IMG/VR virus record: IMGVR_UViG_3300044730_000471
Span: 1-37,811 of that record
Reading direction: 5' to 3' (one strand)
DNA: 37,811 bases
Origin: a virus
The position numbers and the translations under genes were made by a program. The notes beneath the pieces were generated by a model, which did not search any database, was not told where the DNA came from, and was given only the letters and a program-made list of their open reading frames with translations. Positions 30,080 through 36,937 of the stretch are shown piece by piece (positions within the stretch are counted from its first letter, which is position 1; each line of letters opens with the position of its first letter).

Positions 30080-30293
30080 TGATAAGTTTTATTAAGTCAG
30101 TTCGTTCAACGTTTAAAAGTATTGCTATTGATGCGGCTGGTATTGCGCCCTTATGCAGCCACCAAAACTCAGCGCACTTTAGTAGTTTCTTTTGGTAGCC
30201 TATACCGCTTTCAGGCATCCACCTAATATGCTTATCTATTTCGCGTATTAGCTGTAAATAGGAGTATGTGCCGTACTTACCTTTAGATTCCAT
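30042..30293 (-). CDS. Small putative DNA-binding protein (83 aa)
   Basis: Begins MESKGKYGTYSYLQLIREID. The C-terminal half (IPAASIAILLNVERTDLIKL) has the helix-turn-helix look of small phage regulators. It overlaps the exonuclease gene by 11 nt and the next gene by 38 nt. A regulator of this transcript is possible; not a recognised family. Confidence 0.62.
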   Translation of the reverse strand: MESKGKYGTYSYLQLIREIDKHIRWMPESGIGYQKKLLKCAEFWWLHKGAIPAASIAILLNVERTDLIKLINGQIQERGAYIR

Positions 30294-30858
30294 TATGAAG
30301 GTAGTTAATGATTAAATCGGTAGCGCTTGCTATTTCAGCGTCGTTATGCCGGTATAAATACAAGTCGCTAAACTTACCCGACTTTTTAACCTTTGGCGGT
30401 ACTCCGATATAGTAAAAATCTTTAGGACTCCAACCCATAAGCATCGAATACCAAACCGCTTGCACATGGTTGCAATGCGCTACCATATCGGCGGCGAAAG
30501 CCTGTATATTCTTTGCGCTCGTTGTTTTAACATCGGCAATAATACCGCGCTCTAACCAACATAAGTCCATCATTCCTTTTCCTTCTACTGTTACGCCGCC
30601 AACGGTTATCGTGTTTAGGGTAATGTATTCATGCTGCGACTTGTCGAATAGTTCGCCTAACATCGGCACCTCATGAATAGCGTTATAAACGTTTTGGGTA
30701 GTCGTTGGCATACTTTCGTATGGCTGCTCAAGTAAATCGAAATGGAACGCCGCGCCTTCGGTTAACGCCTTTTGAGCGTAGCTTATATCGCCCGTATAAA
30801 AACGTTTGATACGGCTTGCGCTAATTGCCGGGTGTTTAATGTATTCGTCGCGTGTCAT
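30283..30858 (-). CDS. PD-(D/E)XK exonuclease, RecE/Cas4-like
   Basis: This 191-residue nuclease shows SASRIKRFYTG at the start, GAAFHFDLLEQP (about 35-46), the metal site GKGMMDLCW (Asp98) and IIADVKTTS (Asp109, Lys111), and HVQAVWYSMLMG (Gln133, Tyr137), which is the QxxxY of this group. Such enzymes resect DNA ends for single-strand annealing. It sits with an SSB-like gene and a coiled-coil gene, a usual phage recombination set, although no Erf/RecT-type annealase is recognised. Confidence 0.87.
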   Translation of the reverse strand: MTRDEYIKHPAISASRIKRFYTGDISYAQKALTEGAAFHFDLLEQPYESMPTTTQNVYNAIHEVPMLGELFDKSQHEYITLNTITVGGVTVEGKGMMDLCWLERGIIADVKTTSAKNIQAFAADMVAHCNHVQAVWYSMLMGWSPKDFYYIGVPPKVKKSGKFSDLYLYRHNDAEIASATDLIINYLHNGI

Positions 30859-31094
30859 TGGTTGAATGTATCAGTAAAATATTCTTTAGCTGTTTTAGAG
30901 CCTTCGGTTACACCTTCAGATTTACCAGCGTTGTACATCAGCATCATGTACTCGCGCTCAATTGCTTTGGCGGTGTCAAACGCTTCGGTTATTAGTTTAC
31001 CGAAATCGATAGTAGGTACATCTTCCTCGTGATATTTGGTAAAAATACCGATTACCATATCGTAAAAATATTCTGTCGCTGTTTGCTTTTTCAT
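30855..31094 (-). CDS. Small accessory protein (79 aa), paralogue 1
   Basis: Begins MKKQTATEYFYDMVIGIFTK and ends TAKEYFTDTFNQ. The start (KxxTAxE) and the end (Y-x-x-T-F/Y-x-Q) match those of the next gene upstream (31091-31303), so the two are probably tandem paralogues. Middle part is helical with AIEREYMMLMYNAGKSEG. Overlaps both neighbours by 4 nt. Function unknown. Confidence 0.72.
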   Translation of the reverse strand: MKKQTATEYFYDMVIGIFTKYHEEDVPTIDFGKLITEAFDTAKAIEREYMMLMYNAGKSEGVTEGSKTAKEYFTDTFNQ

Positions 31095-31303
31095 TGCTTA
31101 TATGTTTCGTTGTATAAATCATCAACACTATCTATTCTACCATCAAGTAATTTTTCCTCCCACAACTTTGCAAACGTCATTGTCTGCTCCTTTTCCATTG
31201 CTATGGCTTTATTAAATAATGAAATAAGTTCTTTTACATTATGGTTTTCCAAAGTATTAATTTGTTGCTTTAACCACTCAACCGCTGTTTGTTTATTTTT
31301 CAT
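31091..31303 (-). CDS. Small accessory protein (70 aa), paralogue 2
   Basis: Begins MKNKQTAVEWLKQQINTLEN and ends VDDLYNETYKQ. It shares the opening TA-x-E-(W/Y)(L/F) and a KAIAMEKEQTM / KAIEREYMML helix with the downstream gene. Such small TAVEWL proteins are common in Flavobacterium-type phages; role unknown. Coupled by 4-nt overlaps. Confidence 0.72.
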   Translation of the reverse strand: MKNKQTAVEWLKQQINTLENHNVKELISLFNKAIAMEKEQTMTFAKLWEEKLLDGRIDSVDDLYNETYKQ

Positions 31304-31695
31304 TGCTTAAATTGTTCTATTTGTTCAAGTGAAATAAATATTTGAAGCTCGAAACCTTGCTTTGCAAATAAAAGGAATTTGCCGTTTTCGAGTATGTACT
31401 CACGCGGTACGCTCCAGCTTCCGAAATCGTCAACGATGCGCACCGTATCGAAGCGCGTAGCATCTGCAATTAACTTATGATTTAAGCCGTATGCGTTGCC
31501 TTTGTTTAACAAGTGCTTTGCGCGTTTGCGTGTTACCGTTAGCGTTCGCGTTGGCATATCTATTTCGCCCACCTTGCGCTCTTTTTGTTCGTTCGCTAGC
31601 CGAATCGATAGCCGCAGGGTGTTACCCCCACGGCGTACGATTATACCATTACCGAAGCTATCTTCGACTATTGCGGTGTTATCGTCTATTTTCAT
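31300..31695 (-). CDS. Conserved protein of unknown function (131 aa)
   Basis: Begins MKIDDNTAIVEDSFGNGIIV, a beta-rich start, then a basic stretch (RTLTVTRKRAKHLLNKGNAY) that could touch nucleic acid, and a second beta part ending IFISLEQIEQFKQ. It is coupled by 4-nt overlaps to the coiled-coil gene and the 70-residue gene, inside the recombination cluster. Confidence 0.65.
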   Translation of the reverse strand: MKIDDNTAIVEDSFGNGIIVRRGGNTLRLSIRLANEQKERKVGEIDMPTRTLTVTRKRAKHLLNKGNAYGLNHKLIADATRFDTVRIVDDFGSWSVPREYILENGKFLLFAKQGFELQIFISLEQIEQFKQ

Positions 31696-32363
31696 CGGAT
31701 TACTTGCGTTTTGTGTTCGTAAAGTTCAATGCCTGCAATGCTATCAACTCCTAAATCCTTCATCGCTTTGGGTAGCCCCTGTATTAAATCCTCAGGGTTT
31801 AGGTTGTTATGTGCGAATTGAACAGATAAAACTTTAATCCAGTCAACCTCACCAACAATGCGCGCCTTTACGGTTGTTCGAATGTTTTTAGTTTGGCTAT
31901 TCTCTACCGTGGTGGCGTATAGCTTATCGGTAAACGCTGCCATAATATCGCCCACCGATTCGGCTTGCTTCATGCTGGCAGCGGCTTCGGCTCTTAACTT
32001 AGCTTCGGCGGCTTCTTGTTCAGCCTCGAGCCGTTCGTGGTATTCTACCATGCGTTTTTTAGCGTCTTCGATAAAGTCGAGTAGCGGCGCTGTGGCATCC
32101 TTTTCGAGTTTAATAAGTTCCTTTTTGAAATGCTCGAGCGGTGTGGTAACCTCTTTACGGGCGGCTTCGATTGCCTTAACTGCATCGTTAACGTCTTTTA
32201 CAGCGACGTTCATTGCTGTATATTCGCTAACGTTTACAACGCTGTTAGCCTCTCCGCCTACTGAGTTGCGGGCTATTATTGCCTGAGCATTTAATACTTG
32301 AGGCGAATTAATCGCTAAGTATATTTTTTCGATTGGTATTTGTACCTTTGCAAGTGTGTTCAT
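31692..32363 (-). CDS. Coiled-coil protein of the recombination cluster (223 aa)
   Basis: Residues about 55-140 form a long charged coiled coil (EHFKKELIKLEKDATAPLLD, then EAEQEAAEAKLRAEAAASMK). The C-terminal domain (about 160-223) ends IAGIELYEHKTQVIR, a strand I associate with phage proteins that accompany exonuclease and SSB. It may hold a recombinase or nuclease complex together. Located between the SSB-like and exonuclease genes. Confidence 0.65.
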   Translation of the reverse strand: MNTLAKVQIPIEKIYLAINSPQVLNAQAIIARNSVGGEANSVVNVSEYTAMNVAVKDVNDAVKAIEAARKEVTTPLEHFKKELIKLEKDATAPLLDFIEDAKKRMVEYHERLEAEQEAAEAKLRAEAAASMKQAESVGDIMAAFTDKLYATTVENSQTKNIRTTVKARIVGEVDWIKVLSVQFAHNNLNPEDLIQGLPKAMKDLGVDSIAGIELYEHKTQVIR

Positions 32364-32387
32364 GTATGTTCTGTTTTATTAATGTGA

Positions 32388-32408
32388 GGGGCGGTGCTTT
32401 ACCGCCCC
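32388..32408. repeat. GC hairpin between SSB-like and coiled-coil genes
   Basis: GGGGCGGT (32388-32395) pairs with ACCGCCCC (32401-32408) over a 5-nt loop in the 53-nt space between the two genes. No T-run follows on the minus strand, so it is more likely an RNA stabiliser or partial pause site than a terminator. Confidence 0.6.
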
Positions 32409-32416
32409 TTAATTAT

Positions 32417-33091
32417 TTAATCCCAAGGTAAGTCGTTAGCCGCTTTTTGCCCGAATATATCGTCGATGTCGGGTAGTTCCTCAAAGTTTTGAGGCGGCTG
32501 CGTTTTAGGTGTAAAATCGTTTTTAAACGTTGCCGAGGTCATGGACTTATATTCGTCCGATTCCTTAATCTTATCCTGTAAAAAGTCGGGCAGCTTTGCG
32601 AATACTTCTTGTTCGTGCGCGGTCGGGCTGTATGTGAATGCCTCGTTAATCGGTGCGGGGCATTCGTACCCCTTCATAAGCGGCGCAAAGCTGATAATGT
32701 TTGCATACGTGTTATCGCCTTTGGTAACGTGCGCAATATTTACCATGCACGTTTTACCGAGCATCTTAAAAATATCGAGCTTTGAGGCTTCAGCATCGGT
32801 TAACTTTTTACCGAGCCACGCTGAAATATCGCGGCGTAACAAAGCCTTTTCGTTCATTGATAGCGTGTAGATGCTGCGAACATAGTAAGGTTGTTCGCCT
32901 TTGCTTTCATCGAATACCGCTTTCTCGGTTGGTAGTTCAAAAAGGAATTGAACTTTTCGCTTTTTGCCGGGGAAATTTCCCCCTTGCTCGGTCGTGCCGA
33001 GGTCGATAATTTGATAGCAGCGCGCTGGGTATGAGCCTTCGGGTGCGATTTGGCGGTTTGACGTACCGCCGACGGGTGCTGTTAAAGCCAT
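32417..33091 (-). CDS. Single-stranded DNA-binding protein-like
   Basis: This 224-residue protein has a beta-rich core (about 1-130; RKVQFLFELPTEKAV, then GKTCMVNIAHVTKGDNTYAN) in keeping with an OB fold, a proline-rich linker, and an acidic C-terminal end DIDDIFGQKAANDLPWD like the protein-binding tail of SSB proteins. It lies with the exonuclease and coiled-coil genes. It probably covers single-stranded DNA in replication and recombination. A DUF669-type phage protein is the closest family I can name. Confidence 0.7.
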   Translation of the reverse strand: MALTAPVGGTSNRQIAPEGSYPARCYQIIDLGTTEQGGNFPGKKRKVQFLFELPTEKAVFDESKGEQPYYVRSIYTLSMNEKALLRRDISAWLGKKLTDAEASKLDIFKMLGKTCMVNIAHVTKGDNTYANIISFAPLMKGYECPAPINEAFTYSPTAHEQEVFAKLPDFLQDKIKESDEYKSMTSATFKNDFTPKTQPPQNFEELPDIDDIFGQKAANDLPWD

Positions 33092-33117
33092 TTTAAAAAG
33101 TATTAAAGGGTTAAAAA

Positions 33118-33417
33118 TTAAAGGTTCTCAGATTGGATAGAGTGTACGAGGTTGCGGTTAATGCCGTCGATAACCTCTATAAACAGCTCTGTGAATGCGT
33201 TGCGCTCGAGCGGCTCAAATAGTCGGTGTTCAACTGGTACGCCTTCGAATTGTTCGCGGTGGAACTTACGCGCTAAGTTTGCCGCGCCTGAATCGCAACG
33301 CGTGTAAATTCCTTTCATGCAGCCGTCGTTAACAAGCATTGTCATAACGCCGCTAAGATGGTCGTAAAAATAAAATTCTGTGTTTTGGTAATTGCGGAAA
33401 ATGGTAACTGTGTCCAT
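33118..33417 (-). CDS. Conserved protein of unknown function (99 aa)
   Basis: Begins MDTVTIFRNYQNTEFYFYDH, mixed alpha/beta, with ANLARKFHREQFEGVPVEHR and an acidic C-terminal helix. The ATG is preceded by the A/C-rich leader type (TTTAAACCCTTATACAC) used by the moron genes, though I find no TAnnTTTG box before it. First gene of the recombination cluster. Confidence 0.65.
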   Translation of the reverse strand: MDTVTIFRNYQNTEFYFYDHLSGVMTMLVNDGCMKGIYTRCDSGAANLARKFHREQFEGVPVEHRLFEPLERNAFTELFIEVIDGINRNLVHSIQSENL

Positions 33418-33439
33418 GTGTATAAGGGTTTAAAAGTTT

Positions 33440-33467
33440 AAAAAGAAAGGGCGGTTATTAGCCGCCC
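33440..33467 (-). terminator. Intrinsic terminator of the 56-aa gene
   Basis: Minus strand GGGCGG (33467-33462) pairs with CCGCCC (33454-33449), followed by TTTCTTTTT. It closes the P4 cassette. Confidence 0.75.
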
Positions 33468-33475
33468 GTGAGGGG

Positions 33476-33646
33476 TTAGTTAAAGAATTTTACAATTTCA
33501 GTTAATGTGAAGTCGATAGTTATTAAGCGCTGAAATTCTTCACAAAAATATTCGCAGCTTACTCGAGTTCCTGAAATTTCTTTTACGGTTAGTATTTGAC
33601 CGTTAAGACCTTTGTAGTTTGATTTTGTTTTTACTTGTGCTTTCAT
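33476..33646 (-). CDS. Small accessory protein (56 aa) in a promoter-terminator cassette
   Basis: This gene reads MKAQVKTKSNYKGLNGQILT and continues VKEISGTRVSCEYFCEEFQR. The NGQILTVKEISGTRV pattern looks like a small SH3-like barrel. It has its own promoter P4 and terminator, and its leader resembles those of the genes at 6393, 8210 and 26855. The fourth moron-type cassette, placed between the lysis genes and the recombination cluster. Confidence 0.78.
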   Translation of the reverse strand: MKAQVKTKSNYKGLNGQILTVKEISGTRVSCEYFCEEFQRLITIDFTLTEIVKFFN

Positions 33647-33682
33647 CGTGTGAATGTTTAAGTGTGTGATTGTTTAACACTG

Positions 33683-33713
33683 CAAACATACAACCTTTTT
33701 TTGATTCTGCAAT
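33683..33713 (-). promoter_or_regulatory. Moron promoter P4
   Basis: Minus strand ATTG (33713-33710), 19-nt spacer (CAGAATCAAAAAAAGGTTG), TATGTTTG (33690-33683), then a leader with TTAAACAATCACACACTTAA before the ATG at 33646. The -33 box differs from P1-P3 by one base. Confidence 0.82.
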
Positions 33714-33767
33714 ACCTTTACAAAAATAAATGCAAAATAATTCATAAAACGCTGATTTTTAACGCGT

Positions 33768-34412
33768 CTAATTTTGCGCCCGTGCGATACCGAAACCAAT
33801 AAGCGCACCGAAACCGACCTTTGCTGCCGTTGTTTCGTACCATTTTTTGCGCGGTTGCTCTATTACATAGCTGCGCAGCCCTTCGGCTACCATGTTCGGG
33901 TTATCGATTGCAACCCTTACCACGCTTTCGCGCTTACGAAACGGGAAAACACCGCGTAAAGTATCGCCTATACCTACCGAAATAGTAGCCGGTATGCTTA
34001 AAGTATCGATTTGAAGGTATCCGAGGCGGTTAATTTTGCCCGTAATACTGAACCAGCGCTCAAACTTTTGAAATTCACGCGGCAAAACAAGCGCGGGAAC
34101 GCTATCACGTATATAAATCGGCTCTCCTAATTCTATTTTAGTCTTAAAAACGGTGCGCGTAATGACCTCGACCGCCGCTTTTGGCTTATCGATGCGCAAT
34201 TTTTCGGTTAAGTCTTTAAGTTCTGTGATTTGTTGCCCCTGTGTGTATATCGTTAACGAATCGTTTACGTGCGTTTTAACGAACTTTTGCTCTGTTAATG
34301 CCGTTTGGGCTTGCTGATGGCACGAACGCACCAAAAACAGGCTTAAAACGGCTAAAAATAGCAACCTTTCAAGCCAAACGTAACTCAACGATGTATTTTT
34401 CGATTCTTTCAC
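33768..34412 (-). CDS. Membrane-anchored lysis-region protein, spanin candidate
   Basis: An N-terminal membrane segment (LERLLFLAVLSLFLVRSC, about 15-32) is followed by a periplasmic-type domain with a short coiled coil (ITELKDLTEKLRID) and beta-rich part. A hydrophobic C-terminal stretch (TTAAKVGFGALIGFGIARAQ) could touch the outer membrane. This two-ended layout in a lysis cluster suggests a spanin-like role in joining inner and outer membranes. Similar anchored proteins occur in lysis regions of Bacteroidota phages. No lipobox other than SC at the end of the first segment is seen. Confidence 0.6.
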   Translation of the reverse strand: MKESKNTSLSYVWLERLLFLAVLSLFLVRSCHQQAQTALTEQKFVKTHVNDSLTIYTQGQQITELKDLTEKLRIDKPKAAVEVITRTVFKTKIELGEPIYIRDSVPALVLPREFQKFERWFSITGKINRLGYLQIDTLSIPATISVGIGDTLRGVFPFRKRESVVRVAIDNPNMVAEGLRSYVIEQPRKKWYETTAAKVGFGALIGFGIARAQN

Positions 34413-34527
34413 GGCATTTCGCGTTTTCGTTTAGTATTGCTTTTGCAACGTTTGGCGGCATTTCGCGCTCGGTTAGGTAAATCTTTAGAACCTTTATGAG
34501 CCGCTTATCGATTTGCTTATCATTCAT
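34369..34527 (-). CDS. Small helical protein (52 aa)
   Basis: Reads MNDKQIDKRLIKVLKIYLTE and continues REMPPNVAKAILNENAKCRE, an all-helical basic protein. The start overlaps the stop of the PAS-HisKA gene as ATGA (34527-34524) and the end overlaps the next gene by 44 nt. It may be co-translated with the PAS-HisKA protein and act with it. No family recognised. Confidence 0.65.
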   Translation of the reverse strand: MNDKQIDKRLIKVLKIYLTEREMPPNVAKAILNENAKCRERIEKYIVELRLA

Positions 34528-35108
34528 ATTTGGCGCGTTGCTTTTTTTACTAATGTACGCACGGCTTCGTCCAAATTTACAACCGATTCCTCTAACATTC
34601 GCAAAAGGTCGTCGCGTTCCTTTTCGGATATTGATTTATTGCCGCTAATTAGCTTTACCAAACCACTAACCGAGGTTAACGGTTGCCGTAATTCATGCGA
34701 AAGCATAAAACGAAATTCCTCAAGTAGTACCCGTTGTCGTTCGTGTTCATGCGCGCTTATGCTGGTTACATCAACAAGCTGAAAGCCGATAAAATGCACC
34801 GCGCCCATGATTGTGTAAATATTCCAAACGTTAAAGCGCTCAGATAAATTCTTTTGCTTCGTTCGGGCGTAAACCCTCGAGGGTTCGGGCTGTTTGTCTT
34901 TAGCCCTTTTTACGGCTTCTATGAGCGTTTCTTTATCCTCAGGGCTGCTAACTATATCAACTATGTTTTTCGGCTTTATATGGCTTGCGTAATGCTTAAA
35001 AAGTTCGTTAGCGCTTACTATCGTGCCGTCCGATTCGGTAACAACGTAAAATAGGTCTAAAGAATTTTCGAGTATGTACACCGTTGACACGATTGCAAAT
35101 TTAAGCAA
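34524..35108 (-). CDS. PAS-HisKA protein lacking an ATPase domain (truncated histidine kinase)
   Basis: This 194-residue protein has a PAS sensor domain (about 12-115; SLDLFYVVTESDGTIVSANE opens it, HFIGFQLVDVT closes it) and a dimerisation/histidine-phosphotransfer domain with the H-box FRFMLSHELRQPLTSVSGL (His138), followed by the second helix of the pair (SEKERDDLLRMLEESVVNLD). The catalytic ATP-binding domain is absent; the protein stops 15 residues after this helix. It cannot phosphorylate itself alone. It could accept or remove phosphate in a host pathway or pair with a host kinase. It lies within the lysis cluster. A TAAATTTG element overlaps the first codons, so a GTG start at 35090 is possible. 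Confidence 0.85.
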   Translation of the reverse strand: MLKFAIVSTVYILENSLDLFYVVTESDGTIVSANELFKHYASHIKPKNIVDIVSSPEDKETLIEAVKRAKDKQPEPSRVYARTKQKNLSERFNVWNIYTIMGAVHFIGFQLVDVTSISAHEHERQRVLLEEFRFMLSHELRQPLTSVSGLVKLISGNKSISEKERDDLLRMLEESVVNLDEAVRTLVKKATRQI

Positions 35109-35131
35109 TAGTGTTAAATTATACTAAATGT

Positions 35132-35530
35132 TTAAACGTTTCGCAAATCGGCAATAAGCGAACGCCATGCAGCGCCGCAACCCATTAAATACTTAGCAGA
35201 AAGCCACAGCGTAAAGCTAAATACAACTCCGTTTAAAAGTATATCGTAATTCATAGGCATCTCCAAATCTTGGGTATTTCTTACGGGCTGAGGTTTCGCG
35301 GTGTAGTACGTTGGGGCTGTTAACAAAGATACATCGCAGGGCTGAATAGTGTCGAATGCGGTCAAAACTATTTCGGGCTTTGCTTTCGGCTGTGCCATGA
35401 CAGCCTCGAAGCTTTCGCGGTTAGCTTGCGCAAAGCTTGTATCTGCATTAGCCGCCTCCCAGCTTATGGTGTCGATGTTCACCTTGTTATGGCGCACGGT
35501 CTTTATTGTATCTCTACGAATCTGCTGCAT
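35132..35530 (-). CDS. Membrane protein of the lysis cluster (132 aa)
   Basis: The first 90 residues are polar with a Pro-rich stretch (TYYTAKPQPVRNTQDLEMPM). One likely membrane segment follows (YDILLNGVVFSFTLWLSAKY, about 95-114) and a short tail with MGCGAAWRSL. It overlaps the holin candidate by 17 nt. It may be a holin partner or antiholin. No family recognised. Confidence 0.6.
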   Translation of the reverse strand: MQQIRRDTIKTVRHNKVNIDTISWEAANADTSFAQANRESFEAVMAQPKAKPEIVLTAFDTIQPCDVSLLTAPTYYTAKPQPVRNTQDLEMPMNYDILLNGVVFSFTLWLSAKYLMGCGAAWRSLIADLRNV

Positions 35531-35720
35531 CGCTCTTTGCTTTTGGTATGTATCCTGCGGCTATTAGTGCTGCAATTATGGCTGTTAATGTTTCGGCTGT
35601 TATCACTTTAAAGATTAGTAAAAAGATGGATACCAAAATCATCAGCGAGCCGATTGTTCCACGCCAGTGCTTGACAACAATATCTACAACTCGCCTCGGT
35701 TTGGTAGCACGTTTTCGCAT
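35514..35720 (-). CDS. Holin candidate (68 aa)
   Basis: A basic N terminus (MRKRATKPRRVVDIVVKHWR) is followed by two closely spaced hydrophobic segments (GSLMILVSIFLLIFKVIT and LTAIIAALIAAGYI, about 24-57) and a short charged end. Small size, two membrane segments and position next to the endolysin gene fit a class II-type holin that opens the inner membrane to the enzyme. Confidence 0.68.
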   Translation of the reverse strand: MRKRATKPRRVVDIVVKHWRGTIGSLMILVSIFLLIFKVITAETLTAIIAALIAAGYIPKAKSDAADS

Positions 35721-35766
35721 GGTTTAAATTACGCGAAAGCATACCGAACGTTGGAGCAATAGTGGC

Positions 35767-36225
35767 TCAGAAATTACAAAGTGAGAAATACAGATTCGCT
35801 TCTTCGCGCCTGCGATTGGTTAGCCCTGTAAGCACTTTGCCCCCTGCCTTGTTCCACTTCAGGAACTCATCCAGTATGCTTGGGTCGGCTGCGTTTACTT
35901 TGGCTTTCTTCAGCAATGTGGATTTAATCAGAGCACCCGTGCCGACATTATAGCTAAATGCCACCAACGCATCGAACTGGCATTGATTCAAATTCGGTAG
36001 GTGCTTATTTACCGCCGCTTCAAACGGCTCAAGTGTAGCAAGTAGCAATTGCGTTGCTTCCTTTTCGCTTGCGAGCTTTTCACCCAGCAGAACCTTTTTG
36101 CCGTTCGGGTAGCGTGTCGAGCCGTAGCCTATCGTTGGCACTCCAGCAGGGCAGAGGTAGGAACTAAGCCGCAATCCCTCGTACTTCTTAATCAGGTTCA
36201 GACCGAGAAGCGAGGTGCTGCGCAT
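35767..36225 (-). CDS. Endolysin, GH24 lysozyme (muramidase)
   Basis: This 152-residue lysozyme carries KKYEGLRLSSYLCPAGVPTI with catalytic Glu16, Cys25 and Thr31, which exactly fits the E-8aa-(D/C)-5aa-T rule of phage T4-type lysozymes; the T4 aspartate is replaced by Cys, as in P1-like enzymes. Further matches are GYGST, ALVAFSYNVGTGAL and TGLTNRRREEANLY. It cuts peptidoglycan between MurNAc and GlcNAc. No signal or SAR segment is present, so it should need the adjacent holin. One base separates it from the upstream gene. Confidence 0.95.
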   Translation of the reverse strand: MRSTSLLGLNLIKKYEGLRLSSYLCPAGVPTIGYGSTRYPNGKKVLLGEKLASEKEATQLLLATLEPFEAAVNKHLPNLNQCQFDALVAFSYNVGTGALIKSTLLKKAKVNAADPSILDEFLKWNKAGGKVLTGLTNRRREEANLYFSLCNF

Positions 36226-36726
36226 TTAGAGAATGATGTATTGGATGTTGGCAACTGCGGTTAAAGTATCACCAGAAGTTGCAAGTTCAATAGTAAAGCT
36301 AATTTGGTCGAATGCTGTATCAGCATTTATAACTGCGCTAACTAAATTAGCATAAGGGTCTGTAATTGGAGTAAGTACACCAAACGCATCGCGAGCATTT
36401 GTAAAATTACTTGCAACAGGTGGCGCAATATTGAAGCTGCCTACTGTAATTCCAACGTCTAAGGTAATACTTAAATAATAAGTGCAAGTAACAATGTTAT
36501 TTACACGGCTATACAAAGCACGCAAGCAAGTTACGGTACAATCGTTTTCGCCCGATATGGTTGCACTCGAAGTAAAATCCCCACCCCCTATATCAGGCAA
36601 ACCGCTAAATAGGTTCTGCACCTCAATCTTTTTAGATTGGTTCGCAGTTGTATCCACGATGTACATGATATCCGTTGGGTCTGCCGTTCCTAACGGGGTT
36701 AAATCGGTTACTTTAACGCCTGCCAT
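36226..36726 (-). CDS. Fibre-like structural protein (166 aa)
   Basis: Begins MAGVKVTDLTPLGTADPTDI followed by MYIVDTTANQSKKIEVQNLF, a starting block I associate with tail-fibre-type proteins of Bacteroidota phages (VTDL-x-PLGTAxxTDIxYIVD). The rest is a beta-rich C-terminal domain with a C-x3-C pair (CTVTCLRAL). It may be an accessory fibre or spike. It lies between the fibre tip locus and the endolysin. Its first 22 codons appear again at 1-66 because of the assembly overlap. Confidence 0.72.
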   Translation of the reverse strand: MAGVKVTDLTPLGTADPTDIMYIVDTTANQSKKIEVQNLFSGLPDIGGGDFTSSATISGENDCTVTCLRALYSRVNNIVTCTYYLSITLDVGITVGSFNIAPPVASNFTNARDAFGVLTPITDPYANLVSAVINADTAFDQISFTIELATSGDTLTAVANIQYIIL

Positions 36727-36751
36727 AAGGGTTGTTTTTAGTTTGGTAAAT

Positions 36752-36937
36752 TTACAAATTATTTAGATACTCTAACGCATCTTCTGAACTATCAATTTTT
36801 GCTTGTTGTTTATCGTATTCAACCGCCCATTCTTTAACGATTTCTTCAATTTCTTGTTCTTTTAAATCAACTCTGTCAGCACCAATCATTCGGTGCGTTG
36901 GCGAATCAAATGGGTACTCTTTTCCGTTGACTATCAT
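36752..36937 (-). CDS. Small tip-linked protein, allele 2 (61 aa)
   Basis: Reads MIVNGKEYPFDSPTHRMIGA and ends DSSEDALEYLNNL. Only the ending is shared with the 72-residue gene at 92-310, which takes its place on the other allele. The helical middle (DLKEQEIEEIVKEWAVEYDK) is charged. It overlaps the fibre stop as ATGA. Likely cognate to the fibre tip next to it. Confidence 0.75.
   Translation of the reverse strand: MIVNGKEYPFDSPTHRMIGADRVDLKEQEIEEIVKEWAVEYDKQQAKIDSSEDALEYLNNL

Noticed and set aside
31858-32286. 142-codon plus-strand ORF
   Set aside because: Antisense shadow of the coiled-coil gene; Ala/Ser composition is what the complement of E/A/K-rich helices gives.
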